DNA of 64,000 bases from Roseihalotalea indica (GTDB lineage Bacteria > Bacteroidota > Bacteroidia > Cytophagales > Cyclobacteriaceae): assembly GCF_022458895.1 (NCBI RefSeq), contig NZ_JAINFL010000002.1, forward strand, positions 124,001 through 188,000. Direction: 5' to 3'. How positions within the stretch are numbered: the first letter of the stretch is position 1; each line of letters opens with the position of its first letter. The position numbers and the translations under genes were made by a program. Under the pieces are notes generated by a model. That model did no database searches. It saw only the letters and a list, made by a program, of their open reading frames with translations, and was not told where the DNA came from. Below, in pieces: positions 7,352-16,939 of the stretch.

Positions 7352-9269
7352 TTCCTTTCTCTTCTCCCATAAACGTAGAAGGGTTTACGCTGGGATACGT
7401 GTTGTTAGATCGGTCAATGTCGGCCATGCGTCCGGAAGGGTCTAGTACAATTTGCTGGATATCGCTTTTTGGGTGAGCCAGAATAAACTGGTACGTAGGA
7501 AAAGTCCAGGGCCAGTCGGGCAACACGGTACGTTCGTATTCACCCTCATCTTCTTTCTCGCCCCACATCATACGCAGCGGAATGTACATGAGCTCCTGGC
7601 TGCCATCCTGGTAAGTAATCAGGGCTTCCTGGGGCATGGGCATCAGGCCAAATCGCTTTAGCGTAATGCGCGTCTGGTTATCCTCTCCCTCTACCGACTG
7701 CACACCGTAATCAATAGTGCGAGTGGTATTAACAAAATATTCAAAGTACCAATCCAGTTCTAAATCAGAGGTTTTCTCCATCACTCGCTTGAAGCGCACC
7801 ACATCGGGGTGTTTAAATTTCCACTCATTAAAATAGCGACGCATGCCCCGGTCAAATGTTTCCTGGCCAATAACGTAGCTAAGCTGGTGTAGTAGTACCG
7901 CGCCTTTAGAGTAAGATGCAGAGCCATAGCCCCGGTTAGTATTGAAATGATCAGCATGGGTGGTGAGCGGTTCCTCCAGGCCGGATTCTACCAGCCCGAA
8001 ATAGCCAGCGTAGGAACCTGCCTGCTCTTGCCCACTACTACGGCGCCCTCCAGACCGCTGGCCGCCAGACCGCTGACCGCCAAATATTTGAGCCATAGTG
8101 CGGTTAGAGGCATAAGAGGTAAAACCCTCGTCCATCCAGGCGTACAGGCTTTCATTAGTGCCCAGGACCCCCTGATACCAGCTATGAATAAACTCATGCA
8201 CAGTGACCCCTACCAGACTGCGCAACGAGCGATGCCCGGTAATGAGGGTAGACATAGGGTACTCCATGCCACCGTCGCCACCCTGAATTACTGAAAATGC
8301 CTCATAAGGATATTTGCCAAACGTTTCGTTCATATACTGAAACGCCCGGACGGTATACTCGGGCAGTCTTTCCCAGTTTTCGGCCAGAGTATCAGTTTGG
8401 TAGAAGAAATGTAGTAACGGCCCGTCGGGTACTTGAGCGGTAGTGTGCTGGTAATCCGGGTCAGCGGCCCACATAAAATCGTGTACATTCTCAGCAGCAA
8501 AATGATAGGTAAGTTTACCACCTTTAGGTCGCTTCACCGACTCTCCCGGTGCCTGATAGCCGTGCCCGATCTCTTGAGGGTTTTGTAAGATTCCGGTACC
8601 GGCCACCACATAGGAAGAGTCAATAGTGATCTTAACATCAAAGTCGCCCCAAATGCCAAAGAACTCACGACCAATGTAGGGATCGGCATGCCAACCGTTG
8701 TAATCATATTCAGCCATTTTAGGGTACCACTGCGACATAGAGTATCGGATACCCTCGTCACTATCCCGCCCGGAGCGGCGAATCTGCAAAGGTACCTGGC
8801 CGGTAAAGTCCATAGTAAACGTACTTTTCTTTCCTGGCAGAATAGGTTCGCTTAGGTTTACTTCCAGTATTGTACCGGCTATTTCGTAGGTAACCTCTTC
8901 GCCATCTTGCTGTAGCGTATTAATCTGCTGGTAACCGATCTCGTCTTCGTCCAGGTACAGGATACGGTCCATCACCCGCCGGTCGGGGTCAGCAATGGTG
9001 CGCGAGCGTACGTCCATCATGCTGCCGGGCTGAAAGGCATTAAAATAGAGGTGATAAAAGGCTTTGGTCAGGGTATCGGGAGAGTTATTATAGTACACTA
9101 ACGTTTGGGAACCGGTAAACTGATTGGTTTCTACATTCATGTCTACCTCCATCGTGTACTCAGCCCGTTGTTGCCAGTAATCAACTTGCGCCTGAGTGGC
9201 CGGGCTAATGCCAAGCATATTGATAAGAAGTAATAAACAAAATGCCGCGGGTATCTTTTTATTTCTCAT
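7338..9269 (-). CDS. Secreted M1-family zinc metallopeptidase
   Basis: The 643-residue product has a signal peptide (KKIPAAFCLLLLINMLG...ATQAQ). It is a gluzincin: HEFIH at residues 358-362 (His358 and His362 zinc ligands, Glu359 catalytic), followed 19 residues later by Glu381 in WMDEGF, and preceded by the substrate-binding GGMEYP at 333-338 (GxMEN-type, here MEYP). N-terminal beta-sandwich and C-terminal helical portions fit the M1 aminopeptidase-like fold. An unusual Gly/Gln/Arg/Ser insertion (GGQRSGGQRSGGRRSSGQ, residues 397-414) sits shortly after the active site and looks like a microsatellite-type expansion. It would act in the periplasm or outside the cell, cleaving peptides; exact specificity unknown. 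Confidence 0.9.
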   Translation of the reverse strand: MRNKKIPAAFCLLLLINMLGISPATQAQVDYWQQRAEYTMEVDMNVETNQFTGSQTLVYYNNSPDTLTKAFYHLYFNAFQPGSMMDVRSRTIADPDRRVMDRILYLDEDEIGYQQINTLQQDGEEVTYEIAGTILEVNLSEPILPGKKSTFTMDFTGQVPLQIRRSGRDSDEGIRYSMSQWYPKMAEYDYNGWHADPYIGREFFGIWGDFDVKITIDSSYVVAGTGILQNPQEIGHGYQAPGESVKRPKGGKLTYHFAAENVHDFMWAADPDYQHTTAQVPDGPLLHFFYQTDTLAENWERLPEYTVRAFQYMNETFGKYPYEAFSVIQGGDGGMEYPMSTLITGHRSLRSLVGVTVHEFIHSWYQGVLGTNESLYAWMDEGFTSYASNRTMAQIFGGQRSGGQRSGGRRSSGQEQAGSYAGYFGLVESGLEEPLTTHADHFNTNRGYGSASYSKGAVLLHQLSYVIGQETFDRGMRRYFNEWKFKHPDVVRFKRVMEKTSDLELDWYFEYFVNTTRTIDYGVQSVEGEDNQTRITLKRFGLMPMPQEALITYQDGSQELMYIPLRMMWGEKEDEGEYERTVLPDWPWTFPTYQFILAHPKSDIQQIVLDPSGRMADIDRSNNTYPSVNPSTFMGEEKGRVNE

Positions 9270-9613
9270 ATATCTGTAGTATTGGCTTTAATGCTCTATA
9301 AATAAGTAAGCTGACTGTAAACACTTGGCAGGGAGGGCAGGTTTAAGTTTTTGTTTTTATGAACTGTAACCATAAACTTGCCATTTGGAGCGTAGTTACT
9401 CTCGCTCTTTTTTAACGGTCTACCAACTGCGTTTTTCTATCTACCTGCTTCTCGTCAACCCTTAAACTCATCATTCACTAAAGAAAAGATAGTGGTATCT
9501 CGGATAAAAACTGGTAAGATATGCTCAAATTTTGTAACCCACAAACCCCTTACAGGTTTCAACTACCAGGAATTTGTAAATTACTTCGTTTGATCTTTTC
9601 AAGATAAAATCTT
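9270..9613. other. Divergent intergenic region
   Basis: This 344-base stretch separates the minus-strand peptidase from the plus-strand heme oxygenase and must hold both promoters. I see no ORF, no RNA gene and no convincing TAnnTTTG box; the nearest is the weakly similar TTACTTCGTTTG around 9582-9593. Confidence 0.5.
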
Positions 9614-10222
9614 ATGAGCTTTCACCAGAAACTAAAAGAAGCTACCCGCGCTCTGCATGAAGAAACTGAACAGCAGTTGTTTCCGGGGCAGTCTTGGCAG
9701 GCGCTTTCATTAGACGACTATCGGCAATTTCTTCAGGTTCAATATGTTTTTCATACCAGTATAGAGAGTGCAGTTACACCTGCTTTAAGCTCCGCCCTGC
9801 GTGAGCAACTGCAATGGGCCCAACGGCAAAAGCAACTTTTGCTAATCGGTGATCTTGAGGAAGCCAACTCAGCCCTGCCCTCTCTTTTGCCCTTTCATAT
9901 TAGTTTACAGTCGGAGGCTGAGATTTTAGGAACACTTTATGTAACAGAAGGTTCTACTTTAGGAGGAAGAATGATTTGTAAAGCGCTGAAAAAAAATAAG
10001 CAGATTGCTCCCTATACCTCATTTCAGTTTTTGGAAGGCTATGGCGCTGAGACTGGATCATTCTGGAAAGATTTTTTGAGGATTTTAGAGCATAAGATTC
10101 AACCTGATACTGAAAGGTCTGCTATTGAAGCCGCTAAGCAAGCCTTTGGTGTTTTTAATAAAAGCACTAGCTTTATTAAGCAACAAACCCTCAATCAAAA
10201 ATCATTACATAACTCAATTTAA
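9614..10222 (+). CDS. bphO: Biliverdin-producing heme oxygenase
   Basis: The 202-residue protein starts SFHQKLKEATRALHEETEQQ; His15 is the expected proximal heme ligand. The glycine-rich distal helix is seen as GSTLGGRMICKAL. Heme oxygenases of this type split heme to biliverdin, iron and CO in the cytoplasm. Its stop codon is one base from the start of a bacteriophytochrome gene, the classic bphO-bphP arrangement in which the enzyme makes the chromophore for the photoreceptor. Length is normal for the family. Confidence 0.88.
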   Translation: MSFHQKLKEATRALHEETEQQLFPGQSWQALSLDDYRQFLQVQYVFHTSIESAVTPALSSALREQLQWAQRQKQLLLIGDLEEANSALPSLLPFHISLQSEAEILGTLYVTEGSTLGGRMICKALKKNKQIAPYTSFQFLEGYGAETGSFWKDFLRILEHKIQPDTERSAIEAAKQAFGVFNKSTSFIKQQTLNQKSLHNSI

Positions 10223-10223
10223 T

Positions 10224-12572
10224 ATGCCTGAAGATCAACCTTTTAACCCTTCAGAGGTGACTCTGGAGAATTGTGATAAAGAGCCTATTCATATTCCGGG
10301 TAGCATCCAGCCACATGGAGCACTTTTAGTTCTTGATGAGCAGGGCTTTATCATCCGGCAGGCCAGCGAGAATACCGGTCAGATACTAGGGCATAATGTA
10401 GAAAGCCTGCTGGGGAAGCCCCTGAATGTGTTGCTAAGGGATGAACATATACGAGTTCTTCATGATGATATTGCCACCGCCAACCTAGACAAGCAAAATC
10501 CTTTTTTGCGGAATATCAATCCGATTAAGTTGGCTATTACCGTAAGCGGTAAAGAGGTCAATTTTAACGGAGTAATGCATAAGACCGAAGCGGGATTAGT
10601 CTTAGAGATGGAGGAGTTATCTGATGAAGGGGTTGTTTCCTTTATTGACTTCTACGACTTGTCTCGTAAATCATTGTTGGCATTGCAAAACGCCGAAGAA
10701 CTAGAAGACCTATACCAGGTAGCAGCTCGGGAGGTACGGAAACTGACAGGGTTTGATCGGGTAATGATCTATAAATTTGATGATGATTGGAACGGGGATG
10801 TGGTAGCAGAATCGAGAGTTGACTCAGTAGATGGCTACTATGGGTTGCACTTTCCGGCCACTGATATTCCGGCTCAGGCTCGGGCTCTCTATTTAGTTAA
10901 TTGGTTGCGGTATATCCCAGATGCCAACTACCAGCCCGTTCCTCTGGTGGCACTTCCCGGTTCGGAAACAACCGTTGACCTGAGCTACAGTATGTTGCGG
11001 AGCGTGTCTCCCATTCATTTGGAGTATCTGGCAAACATGCAGGTACAAGCTACGCTAACGATCTCGCTAATTAAAGATAATAAGCTATGGGGACTGATTG
11101 CTTGCCACCATAGTTCGCCTTCAAAATTGCCCTATCAGCTACGTATTGCCAGTGAGTATCTTGGGCAAATTTTGTCGTTGCAACTGTCACTAAAGCAAAA
11201 GAACGAAGACCAGGTAATGCATCTCAAACTGCGACGTATTCATGCAATACTGATTGAGAATATCACTCGCAAGAAAGACTACGAAAAAAGCATCATGCAG
11301 CTACCAGAGGAAATGCTGGCGCTGACTGAGGCTACTGGAGCGGCTATTTGCCACGAAGGAGGCGTTACGTTGTTAGGAGAAACCCCGTCGGAGGAAGAAG
11401 TGGCTCAACTTTGCGGTTGGGTAGCTCAACAAATGGACGAACAAAATAACCTATTTCATACCAACAACCTTCAGAAGCATTATCCATCAGCGGCAGATTA
11501 TGTTGAATCAGCGGCGGGTTTGCTGGCTGTGCTGGTGGCCAAACCTCAACAGAGCTATATTTTCTGGTTTCGTCGTGAAGTAATCCAGGAAGTTAGTTGG
11601 GGGGGGCAGCCTGATAAATTCTATACAGAAAATAAAAATGGGGCCCTCCAGTTGCATCCCCGTAAATCTTTCGATATCTGGAAGCAGCGAGTAGAGGGTA
11701 TTTCCCTTGATTGGGAGAAGGAACACATCACTATTGCCGATGAGCTGCGCAATGCTATAAAAGATATATTCGTCTTTAAAGCGCAGGAGTACCGAAAGCA
11801 GAATGAGCGATTAGAACGATTAAATGAAAAGCTAAATAGCGAAGTGCGTATGCGCAAGCGAGCACAGTCCGCCCTGGAGCGCTCCAATGCTGAACTTGAA
11901 CGCTTTGCTTATGTAGCTTCGCATGACCTGAAAGAGCCTCTTCGCACGGCTAACAGCTTTAGCTCATTACTTAAAAAACGTTACGAAGATAAGTTAGACG
12001 AACGCGCCCAGAAGTACATTCGTTTTATTGTAGATGGTACTAACCGGATGCAGACGCTTATTGATGACATACTTACTTTTTCCCGGTTGGAGCGTAAGGG
12101 AAACCATTTTGAATCTATTGATATACAAACGCTGTTAGGAGAAATAAAAGAGAATCTGGGTACAGTAATCAGCCGAACCAAGGCCAAGATTACGCAAGAT
12201 GACATGCCGACTATTGTGGGCGATAAAGGGCAGATAAATCAGCTTTTTCAGAACCTAATTGGGAATGCTCTAAAATACCATCGGAAAGATGTTCCACCTA
12301 ATGTTCATATTGGTTGTAAAGACTTAGAGAATGACTGGCAGTTTTGCATATCTGATAATGGCATTGGTATAGAATCGGAATTTTTTGATCGGATATTCGT
12401 AATCTTTCAGCGGTTGCACGGTTCGGGCGAGTATGAGGGTACGGGCATCGGATTAGCTATCTGCCAGCGGGTAGTAGAAACCCACCGAGGCAAAATATGG
12501 GTAGAATCTAAAATAAATGAAGGTAGTTCTTTTTATTTTACCATAAAAAAACATTTAAACACAACTGAATAA
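10224..12572 (+). CDS. bphP: Bacteriophytochrome histidine kinase
   Basis: The start is taken as the ATG at 10224, right after the bphO stop (TAA-T-ATG); an in-frame upstream start at 10125 would add 33 residues that overlap bphO. The 782-residue product has the biliverdin-binding Cys17 in the N-terminal extension, a PAS domain (about 20-135; IHIPGSIQPHGALLVLD), a GAF domain (about 150-315) with the signature PATDIPAQAR (211-220; a PASDIP variant), His265 in SPIHLEYL and CHH at 294-296, a PHY domain whose tongue ends HPRKSF (478-483), a coiled linker and a kinase core with phospho-acceptor His567 in ASHDLKEPLR, plus N and G boxes (NALKY, DNGIGIE, GTGIGLAI). It should sense red/far-red light. 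No receiver domain is attached; the next gene supplies it. Confidence 0.95.
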   Translation: MPEDQPFNPSEVTLENCDKEPIHIPGSIQPHGALLVLDEQGFIIRQASENTGQILGHNVESLLGKPLNVLLRDEHIRVLHDDIATANLDKQNPFLRNINPIKLAITVSGKEVNFNGVMHKTEAGLVLEMEELSDEGVVSFIDFYDLSRKSLLALQNAEELEDLYQVAAREVRKLTGFDRVMIYKFDDDWNGDVVAESRVDSVDGYYGLHFPATDIPAQARALYLVNWLRYIPDANYQPVPLVALPGSETTVDLSYSMLRSVSPIHLEYLANMQVQATLTISLIKDNKLWGLIACHHSSPSKLPYQLRIASEYLGQILSLQLSLKQKNEDQVMHLKLRRIHAILIENITRKKDYEKSIMQLPEEMLALTEATGAAICHEGGVTLLGETPSEEEVAQLCGWVAQQMDEQNNLFHTNNLQKHYPSAADYVESAAGLLAVLVAKPQQSYIFWFRREVIQEVSWGGQPDKFYTENKNGALQLHPRKSFDIWKQRVEGISLDWEKEHITIADELRNAIKDIFVFKAQEYRKQNERLERLNEKLNSEVRMRKRAQSALERSNAELERFAYVASHDLKEPLRTANSFSSLLKKRYEDKLDERAQKYIRFIVDGTNRMQTLIDDILTFSRLERKGNHFESIDIQTLLGEIKENLGTVISRTKAKITQDDMPTIVGDKGQINQLFQNLIGNALKYHRKDVPPNVHIGCKDLENDWQFCISDNGIGIESEFFDRIFVIFQRLHGSGEYEGTGIGLAICQRVVETHRGKIWVESKINEGSSFYFTIKKHLNTTE

Positions 12573-12573
12573 T

Positions 12574-13005
12574 ATGGAAATTGATGTATTACTGGTAGAA
12601 GACAGCGAAGCTGATGCTGTGATGGTAGAAGAGTCATTGCAGGATAGTAAACTAAAAGTTAACTTACAAATTGTTCAGGATGGAATTGAAGCGTTAGAAT
12701 ACCTAAACAAGCGGGGTAGGTATGAAGGGGTTGGAACTCCAGATATTATTATTCTGGATCTGAATCTACCCCGAAAAGATGGGCGAGAAGTACTGGAAGA
12801 AATTAAGGAAGATAAGCAACTGAGGTTTATCCCGGTTGTAGTGTTAACTACCTCTTCAGATGAGGCTGATATTTACCGTTCGTATAATTTGCATGCTAAC
12901 TGTTACATTACAAAACCACTGGATTTTGAGCAGTTTGCGAAAATTGTAGCATCTATTGAGGATTTTTGGTTTACCATCGTGAAGCTACCGCCGCGCAACA
13001 CGTAG
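12574..13005 (+). CDS. Single-domain response regulator (Rcp1-like)
   Basis: This 143-residue protein is a lone receiver domain: acidic pocket in LLVEDSEAD, phospho-acceptor Asp62 in IILDLNLPRKDG, Thr in VVLTTSS and Lys114 in YITKPLD. It has no output domain, like the Rcp1 partners of cyanobacterial phytochromes. It starts one base after the bphP stop (TAA-T-ATG), so translation is probably coupled and the phytochrome kinase is the likely phosphate donor. It may pass phosphate on, or act by protein contact. Confidence 0.92.
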   Translation: MEIDVLLVEDSEADAVMVEESLQDSKLKVNLQIVQDGIEALEYLNKRGRYEGVGTPDIIILDLNLPRKDGREVLEEIKEDKQLRFIPVVVLTTSSDEADIYRSYNLHANCYITKPLDFEQFAKIVASIEDFWFTIVKLPPRNT

Positions 13006-13016
13006 TTTTTTATTGT

Positions 13017-14141
13017 ATGAGGCATATCAGGATATTATTGGTGGAAGATAATCCCGCTGATCAGGAGATAGTCAAAGAAGTTTTATCAGAGACTACTTTT
13101 TTTCGCTACGATTTGGAAATTTGCGATCGAATCAGCGTAGCAGAGAAGTGTATTGATAAGCAGAAACCAGACATTATTTTATTAGACTTATCATTACCCG
13201 ACAGCACCGGGTTACGCACTCTGGAAAAATTACAGGAAAAAGACCTCTCTATTCCCATCATCATCCTGACGGGCTTAGATGACCCCTCTTCCTCAATAGG
13301 AATAGAAGCTATTAATAAGGGGGCAGAAGATTATTTATCCAAAGAAGAAATTAATACCCAACCCTTATTGGCCAAAACTATTTCGTTTGCGCTGGAACGC
13401 CATAAGCTGAAGCGAGAGCTGTTTCAGGCCATGAACCACCTTCAGAAGTATAATGAAAAACTGAAAGATTACGCCTACGTAATTACGCACGATTTAAAAG
13501 CACCTCTCACCAACTTGCGGTCATTAGTGCAACTGTATGATCAAAAGCCAAATGATACTGGTTTTAGAGGGCAGGTGGTGCAGCGAATAGGTGCTAGTGT
13601 AGACCGGTTAGATAATATGATTCGTAGCTTCTCTAATGTCTTTTTGGCCGAAAAAGATTTAGAAAAAGATCCGGAAGCAATTAATATGGCTACGGCGGTA
13701 AATGAGACGAAAGATCAGCTTGCCGAGCTTATTCGCACAACCAATACCCGGATTGAAACAGACTTTACCCAGGCCCCAGAGCTTGTCTTCGTCCCCGTAC
13801 TGTTTCAAAGCATTTTACAAAACCTTATTAGTAACTCTATAAAATACCGAGACGAGCAGCGTGATCCGCGTATTGAAATTACTACTGAGGATACGGATAA
13901 CTTTGTTATTATGCACTTTCAGGATAATGGAATTGGCATTGATCTGGAAAAAAACCGCCGCCGCTTGTTCAAGTTGTTCAATCGCTTTAATAAACAGAAA
14001 GCGGAAGGCACCGGAGTGGGTTTGTATATGATTAAAAATATCCTGGAAGCCAGCGAAGGCCGTATCGATATTGACAGCACGCCAGGTGAAGGTACTCATT
14101 TCAAGCTATTCTTCAAGAAAGAAAAAGAGTTTGCGCTATAG
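13017..14141 (+). CDS. Hybrid protein: N-terminal receiver plus histidine kinase
   Basis: The ATG at 13017, 11 bases after the previous stop, begins the receiver directly (MRHIRILLVEDNPADQE); an upstream in-frame start would lie inside the preceding gene. The 374-residue product has a receiver (1-125; Asp57 in IILLDLSLPD, Lys109), a short coiled linker and a kinase core with His158 in VITHDLKAPL, N box (NSIKYRDE), G1 (DNGIGID) and G2 (GTGVGLYMIKN). Such receiver-first kinases can be switched by phosphorylation from an upstream kinase, here plausibly the phytochrome, forming a relay. It ends the four-gene light-sensing operon. Confidence 0.9.
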   Translation: MRHIRILLVEDNPADQEIVKEVLSETTFFRYDLEICDRISVAEKCIDKQKPDIILLDLSLPDSTGLRTLEKLQEKDLSIPIIILTGLDDPSSSIGIEAINKGAEDYLSKEEINTQPLLAKTISFALERHKLKRELFQAMNHLQKYNEKLKDYAYVITHDLKAPLTNLRSLVQLYDQKPNDTGFRGQVVQRIGASVDRLDNMIRSFSNVFLAEKDLEKDPEAINMATAVNETKDQLAELIRTTNTRIETDFTQAPELVFVPVLFQSILQNLISNSIKYRDEQRDPRIEITTEDTDNFVIMHFQDNGIGIDLEKNRRRLFKLFNRFNKQKAEGTGVGLYMIKNILEASEGRIDIDSTPGEGTHFKLFFKKEKEFAL

Positions 14142-14156
14142 TAGTGATAAACTTAG

Positions 14157-15251
14157 CTATGCCTGCCGTGCTTGAGGCAACGTGATTTTAAAGCCTTGCG
14201 CTGTTGTATCGTCGCAAAGTGTCAGGCGCCCCTGATGAAGTTCAATAATCTCTTTGGCAATAACCAACTCCAGCAAACCGTGCATTTTACGCCCTCTTAC
14301 ATCCAGCATGTTCAATCGTGAAGACCGGCTTAGTACTTGTTTGGTTGATTCTATTGGTAAGTCAACATACTGAGAGGTAATATGTAGTATCACTTCTTCT
14401 TGTGGTTGTACGGGTGGGGTAGAAAATAGTATTTGGCTATTGGGCTTGATATGCTTAAGCAAATACACTAATAGCTCTTCAATAGCTTTTCCAAATTTTT
14501 CAGAGTGTACATTCAGGTCAACATCTGCGGCTACTTCTGCAGTTGATAAAATAATTTTTTTTGTATTAGGTTTTAAGTAAAAATCGCGAATCAGTTCGTC
14601 AATGAAAGGATTCAAAGAAATACTCTCTACAGGAAATTGCTTTTTATAAGTTTGAAGATCTAGTAAACTGACCATTCCGCGGGCCAGGGTTAATACTTCG
14701 CCCGAAAAATTGTAGATAGAATCATACAGAGGTAAATATTCTACTTCGTCAGTCTGAGCGGCGCGTGATTTCAGCACTTCAGTAAGTCCCATAATATTAG
14801 CAATAGGAGCAGATAGCTCATGCGCCAGCATAAATGCAACAGTATCTAAGCTCTCTACCTGATCCTCTAAAAACTTGCTTTGCTCTTTAGTATGGGTAAT
14901 GTCGCTGATATGCCCTGCAATGTAATTGATCTCCTTACCATCATCAATAACAGGAAATGTGCTGAGCTTCATCCATTTAATATTGGGTAAGTTGTCTGAC
15001 GCCCGAAATTCTATCTCACCGCTAAAGTGATTTTCTTCGGATAGGTTATCAAAAAATTGGTCATAGCTTTCTTGGCTTTCCTGATCGATATATTGCCTGA
15101 GATCTTCCCGAGGTTCTTCAGGATCATAATAGTCGTGAGATCGCTGATCATAAAATTTTTCGCTGATAAATACAGTTTCCTTCTTATCACAGCTCCAGAG
15201 GAAAAAAAATACCGGAACAGTCTCTACAATTTTTTTATAAAGTTCTTCCAT
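14157..15251 (-). CDS. PAS-domain sensor with histidine-kinase-like C-terminus, degenerate ATPase
   Basis: This 364-residue protein has no membrane segment. Residues about 1-125 form a PAS/PAC domain (IKWMKLSTFPVIDDGKEINY, then IAGHISDIT). A DHp-like helix follows with His144 in LAHELSAPIANI. The C-terminal part still resembles the kinase fold (LLELVIAKEIIELHQGRLTL resembles the post-G2 helix and strand), but the N box (N-x-x-x-N) and the G1 DxGxG motif are missing. It may be an inactive kinase, phosphatase or dimeric signal protein. It converges on the light-sensing operon with only 15 bases between the stop codons; functional linkage is a guess. Confidence 0.7.
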   Translation of the reverse strand: MEELYKKIVETVPVFFFLWSCDKKETVFISEKFYDQRSHDYYDPEEPREDLRQYIDQESQESYDQFFDNLSEENHFSGEIEFRASDNLPNIKWMKLSTFPVIDDGKEINYIAGHISDITHTKEQSKFLEDQVESLDTVAFMLAHELSAPIANIMGLTEVLKSRAAQTDEVEYLPLYDSIYNFSGEVLTLARGMVSLLDLQTYKKQFPVESISLNPFIDELIRDFYLKPNTKKIILSTAEVAADVDLNVHSEKFGKAIEELLVYLLKHIKPNSQILFSTPPVQPQEEVILHITSQYVDLPIESTKQVLSRSSRLNMLDVRGRKMHGLLELVIAKEIIELHQGRLTLCDDTTAQGFKITLPQARQA

Positions 15252-15497
15252 AAAATTAGCGTGTCAGGAAAGGGAAGGCAGGCTACTGCGATGATGTTGT
15301 ATAAGTAATAACAGGGCAAATCCTGAAGTTGTTTACTTTAAATGAGGGCTGTGCATGGTGTTGCTACAGTTTTAGGGTAGAGATGTACCTGTTCTCAGTA
15401 GCAAAATACCAGTAACGATGCTCTCATAGCAATCCCGTTCTTAAGGTGTATGTTGGAAACATACTGTAGAATTTCGGACTAGTGAATGGAAGATGAG

Positions 15498-15866
15498 TTA
15501 TTTCTTGAAGATAAAGTAAACAGCCAGTAGCAGAAAGAGAAACCCTATAAAATGATTTACTCTAAAGGTCTCGTTTTTAAATACCAGTAACGTAAATACT
15601 GTAAATACCACCAGCGTAATCACCTCCTGAAGCACTTTTAACTCAACCAGTGAAAAAGGGCCGCCATTCTCTCTAAACCCAATTTTATTAGCCGGAACCT
15701 GAAAGCAGTACTCAAACAGTGCTATTCCCCAACTGATAAGCACTACTGATGCCAGTCCGAGTTTACTAAACCACTTCCATTCGGCAAATTTCAGGTGCCC
15801 GTACCAGGCCAGCGTCATAAAAGCATTAGACAGAACAAGTAGCCCAATAGTGATGAATGATTTCAT
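15498..15866 (-). CDS. DUF486 (DMT-superfamily) small membrane protein
   Basis: The 122-residue product has four hydrophobic segments (about residues 4-18, 34-51, 80-98 and 102-120) and the conserved centre WGIALFEYCFQVPANKIGF, which identifies the DUF486 family, distant relatives of drug/metabolite transporters. The transported substrate, if any, is unknown. It appears to be a single-gene unit; the 246 bases to its left and 101 bases to its right hold no other gene. Confidence 0.88.
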   Translation of the reverse strand: MKSFITIGLLVLSNAFMTLAWYGHLKFAEWKWFSKLGLASVVLISWGIALFEYCFQVPANKIGFRENGGPFSLVELKVLQEVITLVVFTVFTLLVFKNETFRVNHFIGFLFLLLAVYFIFKK

Positions 15867-15967
15867 AACTGTTTTCCCTTTGTATTTTGCGTGCGCGAAT
15901 ATACGGGGAGATCCAGATCACCCGGATTATGGACAGAGAAAAATTATTAAAATGAAGACAGGGTTGG

Positions 15968-16939
15968 TTATTTCTCCCGCTCAATGGTATAGCTTACCAA
16001 ACGACCGAGCGACCGCTTATAATCTGAGTCGGGGAAGGTGCAAAGAATCTGTTTGGCTTCTTCGTGGTATTGATGCATAGCCTGAGTGGCGTATTCAATA
16101 CCCCCGGAGCGTTTCACAAACTCAATCACTTCATTCACCTTACGGGTTTTCTCACTTTGGTTTTTAATAATGTAAATGATCCTTCGTTTCTCTCTCCAGG
16201 ATGCTTTGCTCAACGCATGGATGAGCGGTAGCGTCATCTTCTTTTCTTTAATGTCAATACCCACCGGTTTTCCAATTTCGGCCGTACCGTAGTCAAACAG
16301 GTCATCTTTAATTTGAAAGGCAATGCCTACTTTCTCGCCAAACAGGCGCATCTTATCCACTATATCGGCATCGGCGCCAGTAGAAGCTGCGCCCACGGCA
16401 CAGCAGGAGCTGATTAATGAGGCCGTCTTTTGCCGGATAATCTCAAAATAAATCTCTTCGGTAATATCCAGCCGGCGGGCCTTTTCTATCTGAAGCAACT
16501 CACCCTCGCTCATTTCCTTTACGGCCCTCGATACAAGCTTGAGCAGGTCATAATCGCCATGTTCAACCGATAACAATAGTCCCCGAGAGAGTAGGTAGTC
16601 ACCAACCAGCACCGCTATTTTATTCTTCCAAAGAGCATTGATGGAAAAAAAGCCCCGGCGATAGTTAGAAGCATCCACCACATCGTCGTGCACCAGCGTG
16701 GCTGTATGGAGTAGCTCAATAAGGGCCGCTCCCCGGAAGGTAGCTTCGGTAATAGCTCCGGTAGTACCCGCAGTCAGAAATACAAACATGGGTCGCACCT
16801 GCTTCCCCTTACGCTTCACAATAAAATTCATGATCTTATCCAGAAGCATAACGTTGCTCTTCATGAAATCACGAAACTTCGGTTCGAAGTCCGTCATTTC
16901 CTGTCGTATCGGTGCCTGGATGTCTTGAATACTGTTCAT
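15968..16939 (-). CDS. Polyprenyl (octaprenyl/heptaprenyl-type) diphosphate synthase
   Basis: The start chosen is the ATG at 16939 (MNSIQDIQAPIRQEM); 26 more in-frame codons lie upstream but look non-coding. The 323-residue enzyme carries the first aspartate-rich motif in LVHDDVVDAS and the second in FQIKDDLFDYG, with GKQVRPMF and the GEL(LQ) region between. It condenses isopentenyl diphosphate onto allylic primers to make the long all-trans side chain, in this organism probably that of menaquinone. The isochorismate synthase at 58304 belongs to the same pathway but is far away. Chain length cannot be told exactly from sequence by eye. Confidence 0.92.
   Translation of the reverse strand: MNSIQDIQAPIRQEMTDFEPKFRDFMKSNVMLLDKIMNFIVKRKGKQVRPMFVFLTAGTTGAITEATFRGAALIELLHTATLVHDDVVDASNYRRGFFSINALWKNKIAVLVGDYLLSRGLLLSVEHGDYDLLKLVSRAVKEMSEGELLQIEKARRLDITEEIYFEIIRQKTASLISSCCAVGAASTGADADIVDKMRLFGEKVGIAFQIKDDLFDYGTAEIGKPVGIDIKEKKMTLPLIHALSKASWREKRRIIYIIKNQSEKTRKVNEVIEFVKRSGGIEYATQAMHQYHEEAKQILCTFPDSDYKRSLGRLVSYTIEREK

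Noticed and set aside
10125..10223. An upstream start for the bacteriophytochrome
   Set aside because: It lies inside bphO; the ATG at 10224 gives the normal distance to the chromophore Cys17.
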